Below, piece by piece: positions 22,994-33,311 of a stretch of DNA of 64,000 bases (positions within the stretch are counted from its first letter, which is position 1; each line of letters begins with the position of its first letter). Both the position numbers and the translations under genes were made by a program. Source of the stretch: Boesenbergia rotunda (Eukaryota > Streptophyta > Magnoliopsida > Zingiberales > Zingiberaceae); NCBI GenBank assembly GCA_024364735.1, contig JAGFNQ010002316.1, positions 62,001 through 126,000 of the forward strand, written 5' to 3'. The notes under the pieces were generated by a model. That model saw nothing but the letters and a program-made list of their open reading frames with translations, searched no databases and was not told the DNA's origin.

Positions 22994-23004
22994 CTATATA
23001 AAGG
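22994..23004 (+). promoter_or_regulatory. TATA box of family E LTR (copy 2)
   Basis: CTATATAAAGG, followed by the pyrimidine-rich transcribed leader. Confidence 0.6.
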
Positions 23005-23044
23005 AACCAAAGGCAAGCCTTGAATTCCTAATTGAGTGATCAAG

Positions 23045-23125
23045 AGATTAACTCTCTCCCTCTCTCTCTCTATCTCTCTCTCTCTCTAGAGTCGGTGCCC
23101 TTTCTCTCTCTAGGGTCGGCTCTCT
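23045..23125 (+). repeat. CT-rich microsatellite in LTR leader
   Basis: Runs of CT with CCC interruptions directly after the TATA region of family E. Confidence 0.8.
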
Positions 23126-24187
23126 CTCCTCCCCTAGGGCCGACGCAAGCACCTAGGGTGCCCGTGAGTTTTGTTGGGAACGAGATGGCTATAGAGGGGG
23201 GGTGAATATAGACAATCGCTTGCCCCTTTAAAACTTATCACGATTTCTGCAACTCAAATATCAGTAGCACAGCCGAACGAATAGAAAACAGAGTATGCAG
23301 AAAAACGAAACGAAAGGAAAACAAACACAACTAGCAAGATCGCTAACAAGGAGGGTTTACAAGGTTCGGGGATAACTTGCCCCTACTCCTTGGCGTGCCC
23401 TTGAGGTGGGCGATCCCTTGATCGTCGGCAGATCAAGCCCCGGTTAACACCGGATATGAAGCAACCTCCTTCTCGGTGGAGAAACCTCTCCACAGCGTGT
23501 TTCAGACAATGATATATAATGAGCACAATGAAACAACAACAAGAAAGATCTTACTCAAACACTTAGCAAGGATAAAACACAGCAAGCTTCCCTGAGCTCC
23601 ACCCAGTGGCGATCTCACGCAGACCCCTGTCTGCTTCGTGTCTTCCCACTGTCGGACTCCAAGCTTCTTGTTTCCTCCTTCAAGCGCTCAAGTATGATGA
23701 TTGCTTCTCAATAGCTTGCTTAGAATGGTTGAAGAACTCAAGAACAGCAAGCTTGTAGCACTAGCACGCGAGCACAGCAAGAACTCTAAGTCATTCAAGT
23801 CTATCAAACGGTAACTCATGCGTTCCTTTTTGTTTCTCCGCCAAGCGACAGGTGACACCATCTCTGTAGCTCCCAGCTACTCATCTGCCAACGCCAGCCT
23901 CTACTGAGCTATCTCTGGACTCACTGAGCTCCTCAGTCGAGCTCCAGTCTCAGCTCCAGTCCGCAGCTCGCCGTTGCAACCTGAGATGGGAAAAGGGACA
24001 AACCTGCTCCAAGGAAAGCGCTCTTTGACTTCTCCTTAAGTGTTTGAATCCTCCCCTGTCACCTGAAACTCAATCAGAGCATTAGAGCAGAAGATCACAC
24101 AGCATATCAAATCTCAGGAACATACATCAGCAAATCGGATACGATCAGACGCTCTGACGACGTCTGACAGTGAAATTTGAATTAAAG

Positions 24188-24697
24188 TGATCGGTCACCG
24201 GACCGATCCAGGGTGTGTGGATCGATCACTAGATCGATCCACTGCTTTGCTGGGATTCCCAGCTCTCGCAGCTATACACTCCTGATCGGTCACCAGACCG
24301 TTCAGGATGAATCCTGATCGGTCACCAGACCGATCAGATTGGATCCTGATCGGTCACCCAGACCGATCAAAGCAGATGAACAGTTGTTTTTTAATCAAAC
24401 TCAAGATTCCTGATCGGTCACCAGACCGATCCAAGACTCTAATTTGCAAGGGAACTCACTAACCGTTTGCTCCCTGATCGGTCGCCAGACCGATCAGGAG
24501 CAAGACAGCAAGGTAGCAGCCTGCTCCCTGATCGGTCTCCGGATCGATCAGGAGCCACACAGTAGATTCCCAATCTCACTGTGCGCTCCCTGATCGGTCA
24601 CCAGTCCGATCAGACATAGCTGGATCGGTCACCAGACCGATCCACTAAGGAGCAGCGTGCCAAAAGTCCCTGATCGGTCACCAGACCGATCCAGTGA
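24188..24697. repeat. GATCGGTC/GACCGATC hairpin array, element B 3' LTR
   Basis: About twelve hairpins with loop ACCA or a close variant. One unit has both arms changed together: GATCGATC with GATCGATC around ACTA (24219-24240 including flanking G/C). Confidence 0.88.
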
Positions 24698-24703
24698 CTC
24701 AAC

Positions 24704-25260
24704 CCAGCCCTCCAAGCTAGGGATTCATCCACCTTAGCCCTCCAAGCTAAGGATTTTTCCATCTAACTCTCCAAGTTGGGAATTTGCACCTAACCCTCCA
24801 AGTTAGGACTTTTCACCTAGCCCTCCAAGCTAGGACTTTTCACCTAGCCCTCCAAGCTAGGACTTTTCACCCAACTCTTCCGAGTTAGAACATCATCCAA
24901 CCTAGCCCTCCAAGCTAGGCACCTGACCCTCCAAGCCAGGACTTTTTCACCTAATTCTCCAGGATGGGAATTTGCACCTAACCCTCCAAGTTAGGACTTT
25001 TCACCTAGCCCTCCAAGCTAGGACTTTTCACCCAACCCTTCCGAATTAGGACTTTTCCAACACCTAACCTCCCAGGTTAGGATTTTCCAACACCTAGCCC
25101 TCCAAGCTAGGATTTTCCACACCTAACCTCCCAGGTTAGGATTTTCCAATATCATGCCTAATCCTCGATTAGGACTTAATCATAATCATCATAATCATCA
25201 CACCTAACCTCCCAGGTTAGGATTTTCCATATCATGCCTAATCCTCGATCAGGACTTAAT
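24704..25260. repeat. U3 hairpin array with covarying arms, element B 3' LTR
   Basis: About eighteen units. Pairs include CCTTAGC/GCTAAGG (24732-24752), CCTAAC/GTTAGG (24789-24807), CCTAGC/GCTAGG (24816-24834), CCTGAC/GCCAGG (24922-24940), all with loop CCTCCAA, then CCTAACCT/AGGTTAGG with loop CCC (25063-25081) and CCTAATC/GATTAGG with loop CTC (25157-25173). Confidence 0.88.
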
Positions 25261-25339
25261 CATAATCATCATAATCATCCTCCTAAACTAAAATCGTTGT
25301 CAACACCAAAACAACAATCAGGGCCAGACTGCATCAACA

Positions 25340-25356
25340 ATCTCCCCCTTTTTGTT
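25340..25356 (-). other. Polypurine tract, element B
   Basis: AACAAAAAGGGGGAGAT on the minus strand touches the 3' LTR. The interval from here to 25901 is non-coding, with a second GGGGGAGAG-type purine run at 25473-25485. Confidence 0.8.
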
Positions 25357-25901
25357 GTTTGACAACCCGATTTTAAGTTTAGGGATTCTCAATCAATTTT
25401 CCAACATTCTGAATCATAGGGAATCCAGATCCTCCCCCTACAACATGGTCATTCTAAACTTAACCAATCACACTCTCTCCCCCTTTGTCGAACACCGAAA
25501 AGGGGTAAGAGGGACTGTTAAGATAAACTCCCCCTCAAACCTAGAGGGTCCCAACTCAAAAATGTAATAATTTGTGGATTAATCATACGAACACATGTGA
25601 AAAGATTAAGGTAAGACATAGCAGTCACATGTATCATATGAATGTGAAATATAGTCTCCCAAAGCATGCCATAATATTCATAAGGATCAACTAGACATGG
25701 CAATGTAAGCATGAATATGGCAATCGAATAATCATGCAGATAATAGATATATAATCAGCATGGCATCAACAATAGTAGATAAGCATGGCATCAAAATATA
25801 TAGGTTAAGACATGAAAGCATCCAAGCAAGTAGCAAAATATGTGTGACTCAAGGTCACACCAACAAAGTTAGAGGGCATACAGCCCAAAATTAAGACATC
25901 A

Positions 25902-27405
25902 TCACTCGACAGCAACATCGTCATCAGAATCATCAATACATATGATATCCCCAGGTGAAGGACCACTGGGGGATACACCATCAGGAAATGTGTGATGATA
26001 CCACTCTTCATACCATCGGTCCTGGAACGAGCTCACCTCAGAGACCTCAGATGCTAGAGCATCTAGACGGCGATCGAAGGACTGAAACTCGGAGCTGACT
26101 TCCTGTTGCCAGAGCTCGGAAACATGTAATTCGTGCCGCAGCATCCGCTCTATCTCCGCAACCTGCCAGCACAGGTCAGGAGCCTGCTCATCGTAATCAT
26201 CAGTAGAGTGCTCTGTGCCAAGGGCCGCTCTCGGTAACTCGCCCATGGGTCTCCGATCCTTCCACTGCAGCCCCCGTGATCCCACAACCACACCAGACTG
26301 AGCCAGCATGCGTCTATCCAGACGACAATGCTGTCGTACCATAGGCACAATGTGACCCTGTGAAATATCGATGCCTACCGACTCCAGCCAGGCAGTGATG
26401 ATGTGACCGAATGGCATATAGACTGACTGGGATAACGGCATACTGTGGGCGATGATAGAAAAATAGACTGAAGCCACTGGGTCAAAATCTAGCTGCTGAT
26501 GCATCCCATAGAGCATCAAACAGTGGAATGGGTGGATCTTATCAAGATGTTTCGAGGTAGTGGGGAGAAGACAATTGGTGATGATTTTAAATAACACATA
26601 GTCAACGGGCGAAAGTTGAAGAGCAGGAAAAGTGGGAAACGCCCGGGTGCGCCCACCAGAACCCTCTGGCCTGGGATGACCTAGAAAGTACTCATAGATG
26701 GAATCGGAAGTCACTCCATTGAAAGGAACTGGAAAGGGAGTAGGAGGAAAAGGGTAGAGGAAGAAATCATTGGTTGACCTGCGACACCCTAGAAAAGTAG
26801 TGAAAATAGATTGATTGAAATCGAGATCGATACCCGCAACACGGGTTTTCCACCCCGTGCCCTCTCCACTCAGCATGTTGTTATAGAACTCAGAAACCAA
26901 ATCAAGATTGATCGGTCCTTCAAAGTGCAATATGGGTTGAAGATTATAAAAGTCAATACATTGTCGGATTGTTGGACAGTGCTCATAGATAAAAGTCGGG
27001 TCTATAGATCGACACGGCATGAGGTTAAACTTGTGCCATTGGAAATTGAGAGCAAGACCGACACTCTGAAATCGAGTATGTGAGGGAGGTGGAGACCTTG
27101 AAGAAGTAGTCTTCCCCCTCGAACTACCCTCCGCTACCTCCTTTCCCTTAGATGACTTTCTAATATAAGATTTGAATGGATCATGACACATAGATTGAAT
27201 CATACAAGAGTTGATCATCAGATGAGACCCAATCAAAAGATAGACATAAAAGTTTGGTCATAAGAAATGAGGAAGAGGGTCACGGTAAGAAATAGGTCCC
27301 GGCACAGCAGCAAGTAAGAACAAAAACCATGGTTAGCTTCACAAACATATATTCTATGATCTCTTGGAAACGGGAAATGAAGCCAAACACTTACTTTGGT
27401 GCCAT
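25902..27405 (-). CDS. Element B env-like (accessory) gene, intact, with intron
   Basis: Function unknown. Position between pol and the 3' LTR is that of the SIRE env-like gene, but I see no signal peptide or membrane segment. Exon 1 is 27405-27395 (ATGGCACCAAA); the intron is 27394-27160; exon 2 is 27159-25902. The unspliced frame would start at 27236. Exon 2 opens Lys/Ser-rich (KSSKGKEVAEGSSRGK), then a folded region of about 210 residues with CRSIDPTFIYEHCPTI, EFYNN, SPVDYVLFKIIT and YMPFGHIITAWLESVGIDIS blocks. A coiled-coil stretch follows (about 70 residues). The C terminus is acidic, ending GDIICIDDSDDD plus four residues. The folded region recalls what databases call putative plant transposon protein (Transposase_32); a profile search would decide. 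The same gene is broken in A and C. Confidence 0.8.
27160..27394 (-). other. Predicted phase-2 intron, element B env-like gene
   Basis: Donor GTAAGT (27394-27389) and acceptor ATATTAG ending at 27160. 235 bases. It follows an 11-base first exon, and joining keeps the Lys-rich frame open. Confidence 0.7.
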
Positions 27406-27604
27406 TGAAATTGTTTGAAGGGATTGGAAGACTCGCGACAGAGAAGAACGCGCGTGAAGGAAGAGCCTTCAAGCCGGAGAAAACCGCCCGCAGAGGAGGT
27501 CGCACGAGCGTGAAGGAAGACGCAGAGACTTCTCTCAGTCACCAGGTTGCACAGACGGGTGGTTTCGGCGCTAGGGTTCGGGAAAACGAAGATTTGGAGA
27601 GTTA

Positions 27605-28022
27605 ATCGGTTGGTGGATCGGTCCACCAACCAAAATTTAATGCGGTTGATCGGATCACCGTTCGATCAGATCGCGTCCGGACCGATCAGATGCGATCCTG
27701 ATCGGACTGGGTGGTCCTGATCGGTCGGATGACCGATCAGATGCGTCCTGATCGGTCGGGTGACCGATCAGGATTTGATCAGTAGGGTCCGAAGAGAAAA
27801 CTCTGAGCTCCCTGATCGGTCTGTGGACCGATCCCCACAGGGTGCCAGATCGGTCCGGAGACCGATCCAGGCTTGCTCAGAATACTTGGTCAGATTCTGG
27901 GAGGTCACGGCTTGCTTCGCAGATCGGTCTGTGGACCGAACACCACGGGAAGGGGTCAGATCGGTCCAGGGACCGATCAGCCCGATTCCTGATCGGTCCG
28001 GTGACCGATCAGGGTTCCTGAT
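27605..28022. promoter_or_regulatory. Internal GATCGGTC array upstream of env-like gene, element B
   Basis: About ten palindromic pairs, ending toward the gene in the 24-base near-palindrome at 27608-27631 shared with element A. The env-like ATG lies about 200 bp further on. The arrangement copies the LTR, where the same array precedes the core promoter. Promoter role is inferred. Confidence 0.55.
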
Positions 28023-28542
28023 ACGACCTGGAATGTTCAGTTTCAGAATTTCTGAAATTTCCAAATGATATTTGATGGATTTTGTCTAGTTTGGACAGGT
28101 ACTTATGACTAAAATAGATTCTTGAACAAGAATCTAAAGTTCTTATAGGTTCATCAACCACTTTGACCCATCTAAATGGAATCAAACTCAACCATCAATC
28201 AATCAAGCAAATTCAAACAAGTCTTTACTCCAATTCCAAGTTTCCAATCAAGTTGCCTTGATTGGAATGTCCAAGTATGATCATGGAGCCATATACACAT
28301 ATGTTATGCAATGGTTTTCCCCACACTTGGTCACCACCGTGATTATTATCTCGTCAACTTAATTTCTCAATTGATGCAATGACATTTTGAGAAATTGAGT
28401 TGAACCTAACATCTCACCCCATATCTAGCAAACAAAAACATTTTGGTAACCCTTATAGTTTGTGTGAGATGTTTCCAAAGTTACCCAATTGTTCCCTAAC
28501 AATTTGAAATAATCATGAAGGGTTTTGACCACAATTTGAACA
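28023..28542 (-). other. Element B spacer after pol
   Basis: Non-coding. Contains a tract of ordinary A/T-rich sequence between the pol stop and the palindrome array; nothing else seen. Confidence 0.6.
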
Positions 28543-31500
28543 TTATGAAGCGCGACACATTCCCAATTCCCGTCTTAGGAAACTAAATTCACTCTCGGGA
28601 AGTGGTTTAGTGAAAATGTCAGCTAGGTTTGACTTTGACTCTACATGTGAGAGTATGATGTTCCCCCTAGCTACATGATCCCTAATGAAGTGATGTCTTA
28701 CTTCAATATGTTTTGTCCTAGAGTGATGGACCGGATTCTTGGTTAAGTTAATTGTGCTAATGTTATCACATAACACTTGCACACCCTTGTAACCCAATCC
28801 ATAGTCCTCTAAGGTGTGGATCATCCACAACAATTGTGATATACACTCTCCCATGGCGATATATTCTGCCTCGGTAGTGGAAAGAGCAACACAATGTTGC
28901 TTCCGACTCGACCAACTTACTAAAGACGAACCTAGGAATTGGCAGCCCCCACTAGTGCTTTTCCGGTCCAACTTACATCCAGCGTAGTCGGAATCCGTAT
29001 AGCCCATCAAATCAAAAGATTCGGTACGGGGATACCAAAGACCTACACCAATTGTGCCCTTGAGATATCTCAAAATTCGCTTAACAGCAATTAGGTGAGA
29101 TTCCTTGGCACAGACTTGATACCTAGCGCACATACCTACAGCAAATAGTATATCTGGTCGACTAGCTGTAAGGTATAGCAAACTACCTATCATGCTTCGA
29201 TATTGAGTTAGATCAACGGGTTTACCACTCTCATCATTATCTAATCTTGTGTTTGTGGCCATGGGAGTGGTTACCTCTTTTGAATCACTCATATTGAATT
29301 TTCGAAGCATTTCATGTGTATACTTTGATTGGTGCACATGGATACCATCGCGAGTTTGCTTGATTTCTAGTCCAAGGAAGAAAGTCAACTCTCCCACTAG
29401 ACTCATTTCGAACTCACTCTCCATGTGACCAATAAATTCACGTAAATAGCCCTTGTTGTTTGAGCCACAAATTATGTCATCGACATACACTTGGGCTACA
29501 AATATATTGTCACCATCTCTTCGTAGAAATAGTGTAGGGTCTATTTGACCTCTAATGAAGTCCTTTTCAATCAAGAATGTCGACAACCGCTCATACCAAG
29601 CCCGGGGTGCTTGTTTAAGGCCATAGAGTGCCTTCTTGAGCTTGTACACGTGGTTTGGATATTCGGTACTCTCAAACCCTGGAGGTTGTTCGACATAGAC
29701 TTCTTCCCTAATCAAACCATTTAGGAATGCCGATTTGACGTCCATTTGAAATAGTTTGAAGCCTCGATGTGCTGCAAATGCAAGCATCAATCGGATGGAC
29801 TCTAATCGTGCCACGGGAGCATAAGTCTCATCATAATCAAGACCTTCAACTTGACTGTAGCCCTTGGCTACCAAGCGTGCCTTGTTTCTAATGATTTCTC
29901 CCTTGTGGTTTAATTTGTTTTTGAAGACCCATTTAGTTCCAATAATAGTGGTCTTCTTGGGCCTAGGGACTAAGTCCCAAACTTGACTCCTCTCAAACTG
30001 ACCTAGTTCATCTTGCATTGCAATAATCCAATCGGGATCATTTAATGCTTCATCAATTTTTCTAGGTTCAATTTCTGAAATTAGAGCAACTTCATTAGCC
30101 TCATTCCTGAAGAATGATCTAGTCCTAACCCCTTGATGGATGTCTCCAACAATTTGGTCTTGGGGATGACTAGAGGCTAATCACGTTTGTCTTGGTGTCG
30201 GTGGTGTTTCTTGAATAGGTTCACTAGACACGAATTCAGCCTCAGGATCTGGCTGATCAATGGATTGTCTTGGGTCACCGTCATCAGACTCATCACCATT
30301 AACACCACTTGGAGAATCATTCAAACTTAGTCTCCTAAGTTCGAGTTGAACTCCTTCTACATTTTCTGACTGGTCAATTGGTTTTGGAACTTCCTCAAAG
30401 ATCACATCAGCAGACTCTTCAATTAATCTAGTTCTCTTGTTGTAGACTCGATAGGCTTTACTAACGAGGGAGTACCCGACTAGTATCCCTTCATCAGCTT
30501 TTGCCGTGAACTTTCCAAGGTGATCCTTGGTGTTTAGGATGAACACCTTACAACCAAACACCCTAAGATGTTTAACCGTAGGTGGTTTCCCAAACCAAAG
30601 TTCATGGGGAGTCTTTCCTAAAAACCTATGGACGAGAACTCGGTTTTGCACATAGCAAGCTGTATTAACAGCTTCAGCCCATAAGTAACTCGGGAGTGAG
30701 TACTCATTAAGCATGCTTCGTGCAGCCTCTTGAAGTGCACGGTTCTTCCTCTCTACAACACCATTTTGTTGTGGTGTCCTAGGAGTAGAGAACTCATGTC
30801 TATAACCCTTATCTTGACAAAATTCTAGAAACCTTTGGTTTTGAAATTCACCTCCATGATCACTTCTTATTGTCTTAATTGTTGATGATTTCTCATTTTC
30901 AACCCTTCTACAAAAAGAAATGAAAATATCTAAGGTTTGATCCTTATGTTTTAAAAAGAAGTCCAAGTATATCTAGTGAATCATCAATGATAACAAAGCA
31001 ATATCTACTTCCATTCAATGATATGATAGTGCTACAATCAAATAGATCAATGTGAAGTAAATCTAAAGCATTGGAAGTACTTACAGTGCTTTTACCTTTA
31101 TGTGCAGATTTTGTTTGCTTACCCATTTGACACGCATCACATAATTTATCTTTTCCATACTTGATGCTTGGTAAGCCTCGCACTAGTCCCTTGTTGGCCA
31201 ACTTCCGGATGTTCTTCATGTTCACATGTGCTAGCCTCCGGTGCCAAAGTGTGGACTCTTCTTCTTTTGACATGAAACACTTAGCAAGAGCATTAGTAGC
31301 ACTTTTAAAAGAAACTTGATAAATATTGTCTACTCTTGCTCCTACTAGTACCGTGTCCAAAGTGTCATTTTGTCTAACTAGACATTGACTTGGTTGGAAA
31401 TCAATTGTGTAACCCGTGTCACACAATTGACTGACACTTAGGAGATTAAACTTCATCCCCTTGACTAGAAGGACATTTGAGATTCTAAGACATCCGGATA

Positions 31501-31669
31501 TTTGAATGTCTCCTATTCCTATGACCTTAAGGCTACCATTGTTACCAAATGATACATTACCTCTACTCTTCTTGTGAAATGTGGTAAACAATGATCTATC
31601 CCCGGTCATGTGTTTGGAGCATCCACTATCAACGAACCAAGTTGATAGATGCTCCCCCTCAATCATAAC
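28543..31669 (-). CDS. pol: Element B Pol: protease, integrase, RT, RNase H (two lesions)
   Basis: Copies RNA into DNA and inserts it. It begins right after the UAG at 31672-31670 in the same frame as the true gag tail. Protease: WFVDSGCSKHMTG (about 31640). Pre-integrase HHCC zinc site: WHRRLAHVN to CDACQMGK (about 31250-31115). Integrase DDE: HIDLF, FVIIDD (about 30985), SDHGGEF (about 30855) and the QQNGVVERKN Glu. RT: KARLVAKGYSQ, MDVKSAFLNG, YGLKQAPR, YVDD (about 29480). RNase H: GYTDSDYAGC and STTEAEYIAM, ending LGMCRAS at 28543. A frame change lies at about 30960 between the first and second integrase Asp regions, and TGA stands at 30183-30181 in the linker before RT. Domain order and motifs fit SIRE/Maximus. 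Confidence 0.9.
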
Positions 31670-31672
31670 CTA
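31670..31672 (-). promoter_or_regulatory. In-frame UAG between gag and pol, element B
   Basis: The Gag tail ...SIFRIV is followed by UAG, and protease continues in the same frame. For SIRE1 of soybean, stop-codon readthrough at this place is established. Element F has UAG at the same site (61331-61329). Confidence 0.7.
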
Positions 31673-33255
31673 CACAATTCGAAAAATAGAAGTCTTAGGT
31701 ACCCAAACCTTGGGACCTAAAGCATCAACTAAACATGACTTAGGCACCCATGCCTTGACAACTTTCTTTTGGATTTTGGGTGTCCTAGATTGTCTCATGT
31801 CAGTCCTAGACATGAGAGATACAAAAGAGGGTTCCTTAGGGCGGTAACCAATACCGGCCCTATTGTAGACCGCTCTTTGGGCATCAAATCANTAGAGGAT
31901 TTCAAAGTTTCAATTTCATGTTTCAGTGATTTAATTTCATCTTCTAGTAATTCAACATGCAAGTCATCAATGTTATCATCCCTAGAAGCTTTTAATTGAG
32001 CAATCTCTAATTGCAATGCTTTAACTTTATTTTTGGATTTCTTAAGCATACTAGTTAAACATGCAATTGCTCTATAACATTTTTCAAGCTCGGGAGAAGT
32101 TACCTCTTCATCATCCGAAGATGATGAAGCCGCGTTTGAGGAGCTTGAAGTTTCTTCACTGCCCTCCTCTCCAAGAGCCATGAGAGCCACTTGCCTTGTG
32201 CTCTTCTCCTCCTTCTCGTCATCGGATGAGCTAGAGGATGACTCATCCCAAGAGGCCTTCAATGCCTTCTTCTTCTTCTTGGAATTCTCTTCTTTTCTTT
32301 TGGATTTTTCCTCCTTCTTCTTAAGCTTCGGACACTCATTCTTGAAGTGTCCTTTCCTACCACACTCAAAACAGGATGCATTATTCTTATCAAGTTTGGA
32401 TTCACTAGTATTACCTCTCCTCTTGAAACGTCGATCTCTTCGCATCATCCTTCGCACGAAGTTCGCCATTTCGGATGAAGAGGAGCCACTGCCATCTTCC
32501 TCCGAGGTTGACTCGGATTCGGAGGAGGATGAAGATGATGAAAGATCCTTCTCCTTTTTCTTCTCCTTCTTCTTCTTGTTGATCCGGTCCCCTGCAACTA
32601 AGGCAATCCCCTTTTCCTTGGGGCCTTTGTTAGCCATCTCATGCAATTCCATCTCACAAAATAAATCATCTAACTTTACAATAGATAAATCCTTGGATAC
32701 TTTGTAGGCATCCACCATGGATGACCATAAAGCATTCCTTGGAAATGCTTTCAAGACATACCTCACAAGGTCGCGATTCTCGACCTTTTCATCAATTGAG
32801 TGAAGTCCATTAATAACTTCCTTGAACCGGCTATGGAGCTCACTTACCGACTCATTCTCCTTCATGGAGAGGTTTTGAAGTTGATTGAGGAACAAGTCCC
32901 TCTTTGCAATCCTCGAGTCCCGGGTGCCTTCATGGAGCTCTATGAGTTTGTTCCACAAGTCTTTTGCACTTGTGAAGGGACCAACCTTGATGAGTTGGTC
33001 TTTGTTCATGCCACATTGTAGAGTGACAACCGCCTTAGCGTCGGCTTCACTTTTCCTTGTTTGTTCGGCAGTCCACTGAGATGATTCAAGTTCCTTGCCT
33101 TCATCATCTTTAGGAGGGATGAATCCTTCCTTCACCGCGAACCACGTATGGATATCCATCTTCAAATAATATTCCATCTTTGATCTCCAATATTGGAAGT
33201 CGGCGCCATCAAAGAATGGAGGTCGGGTGGTGGAGAAGCCTTCTCTCAAAGCCAT
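31673..33255 (-). CDS. gag: Element B Gag with CCHC zinc knuckle (frame change at an N)
   Basis: Particle and RNA-binding protein of about 527 codons. It starts at the MALREGFSTTRPPFFDGADF block (33255), 45 bases after the primer site. UBN2-type Gag core (about residues 1-215), Lys-rich and Ser/Glu-rich stretches, the zinc knuckle CFECGRKGHFKNECP (about residue 290), a Lys-rich block, a Ser-rich patch, and a coiled coil. At 31892 the assembly has an N; there the frame shifts and about 20 residues present in A and F are missing. The tail (AVYN...GIGYRP...SIFRIV) continues in another frame to the UAG. Whether the lesion is real depends on the base call. Confidence 0.88.
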
Positions 33256-33299
33256 CTTGTTGAGAACTCTCGGTTGTTAAGCCGTAAACAGAGCACCTT

Positions 33300-33311
33300 G
33301 CTCTGATACCA
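33300..33311 (-). other. Primer binding site (iMet tRNA), element B
   Basis: TGGTATCAGAGC on the minus strand, two bases inside the 5' LTR boundary. Confidence 0.88.

Larger units (their letters stand above)
21391..23171 (+). mobile_element. Family E LTR, plus strand, cut by element B boundary
   Basis: It starts TGTTAGTGATATGAGAG, matching the inverse of 1577 leftwards. AAGTC (21386-21390) is the likely target site in the element A env-like gene. TATA box at 22994-23004, pyrimidine-rich leader at 23045-23120. It stops at 23171, where the element B LTR begins; the remaining U5 is missing. A 128-codon minus frame at 21885-22271 is judged spurious. Confidence 0.8.
23172..25339 (-). mobile_element. 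Element B 3' LTR
   Basis: Plus-strand view: TGTTGGGAACGAG to CATCAACA. It contains the R-U5 block (about 23340-23500), the GATCGGTC array (24188-24697) and the U3 hairpin array (24704-25260). It is 52 bp shorter than the 5' LTR, mainly from one fewer U3 unit and a shorter ATCATCA tract. Confidence 0.92.

Noticed and set aside
24188..24697. Regular GATCGGTC repeats looking like a CRISPR array
   Set aside because: Spacing is irregular, the repeats are inverted pairs, the array lies in a retrotransposon LTR in plant DNA, and no cas-like gene is present.
25902..27236. A true retroviral envelope gene
   Set aside because: No signal peptide, no transmembrane span, no furin-like site; only position recalls env.
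27760..28068. Overlapping frames with repeated Asp-Arg-Ser on both strands
   Set aside because: They are translations of the palindrome GATCGGTC array, which stays open on both strands by its own sequence.
32180..32707. 175-codon plus-strand frame
   Set aside because: Antisense of the Lys/Ser/Glu-rich part of element B gag; composition mirrors the real gene.
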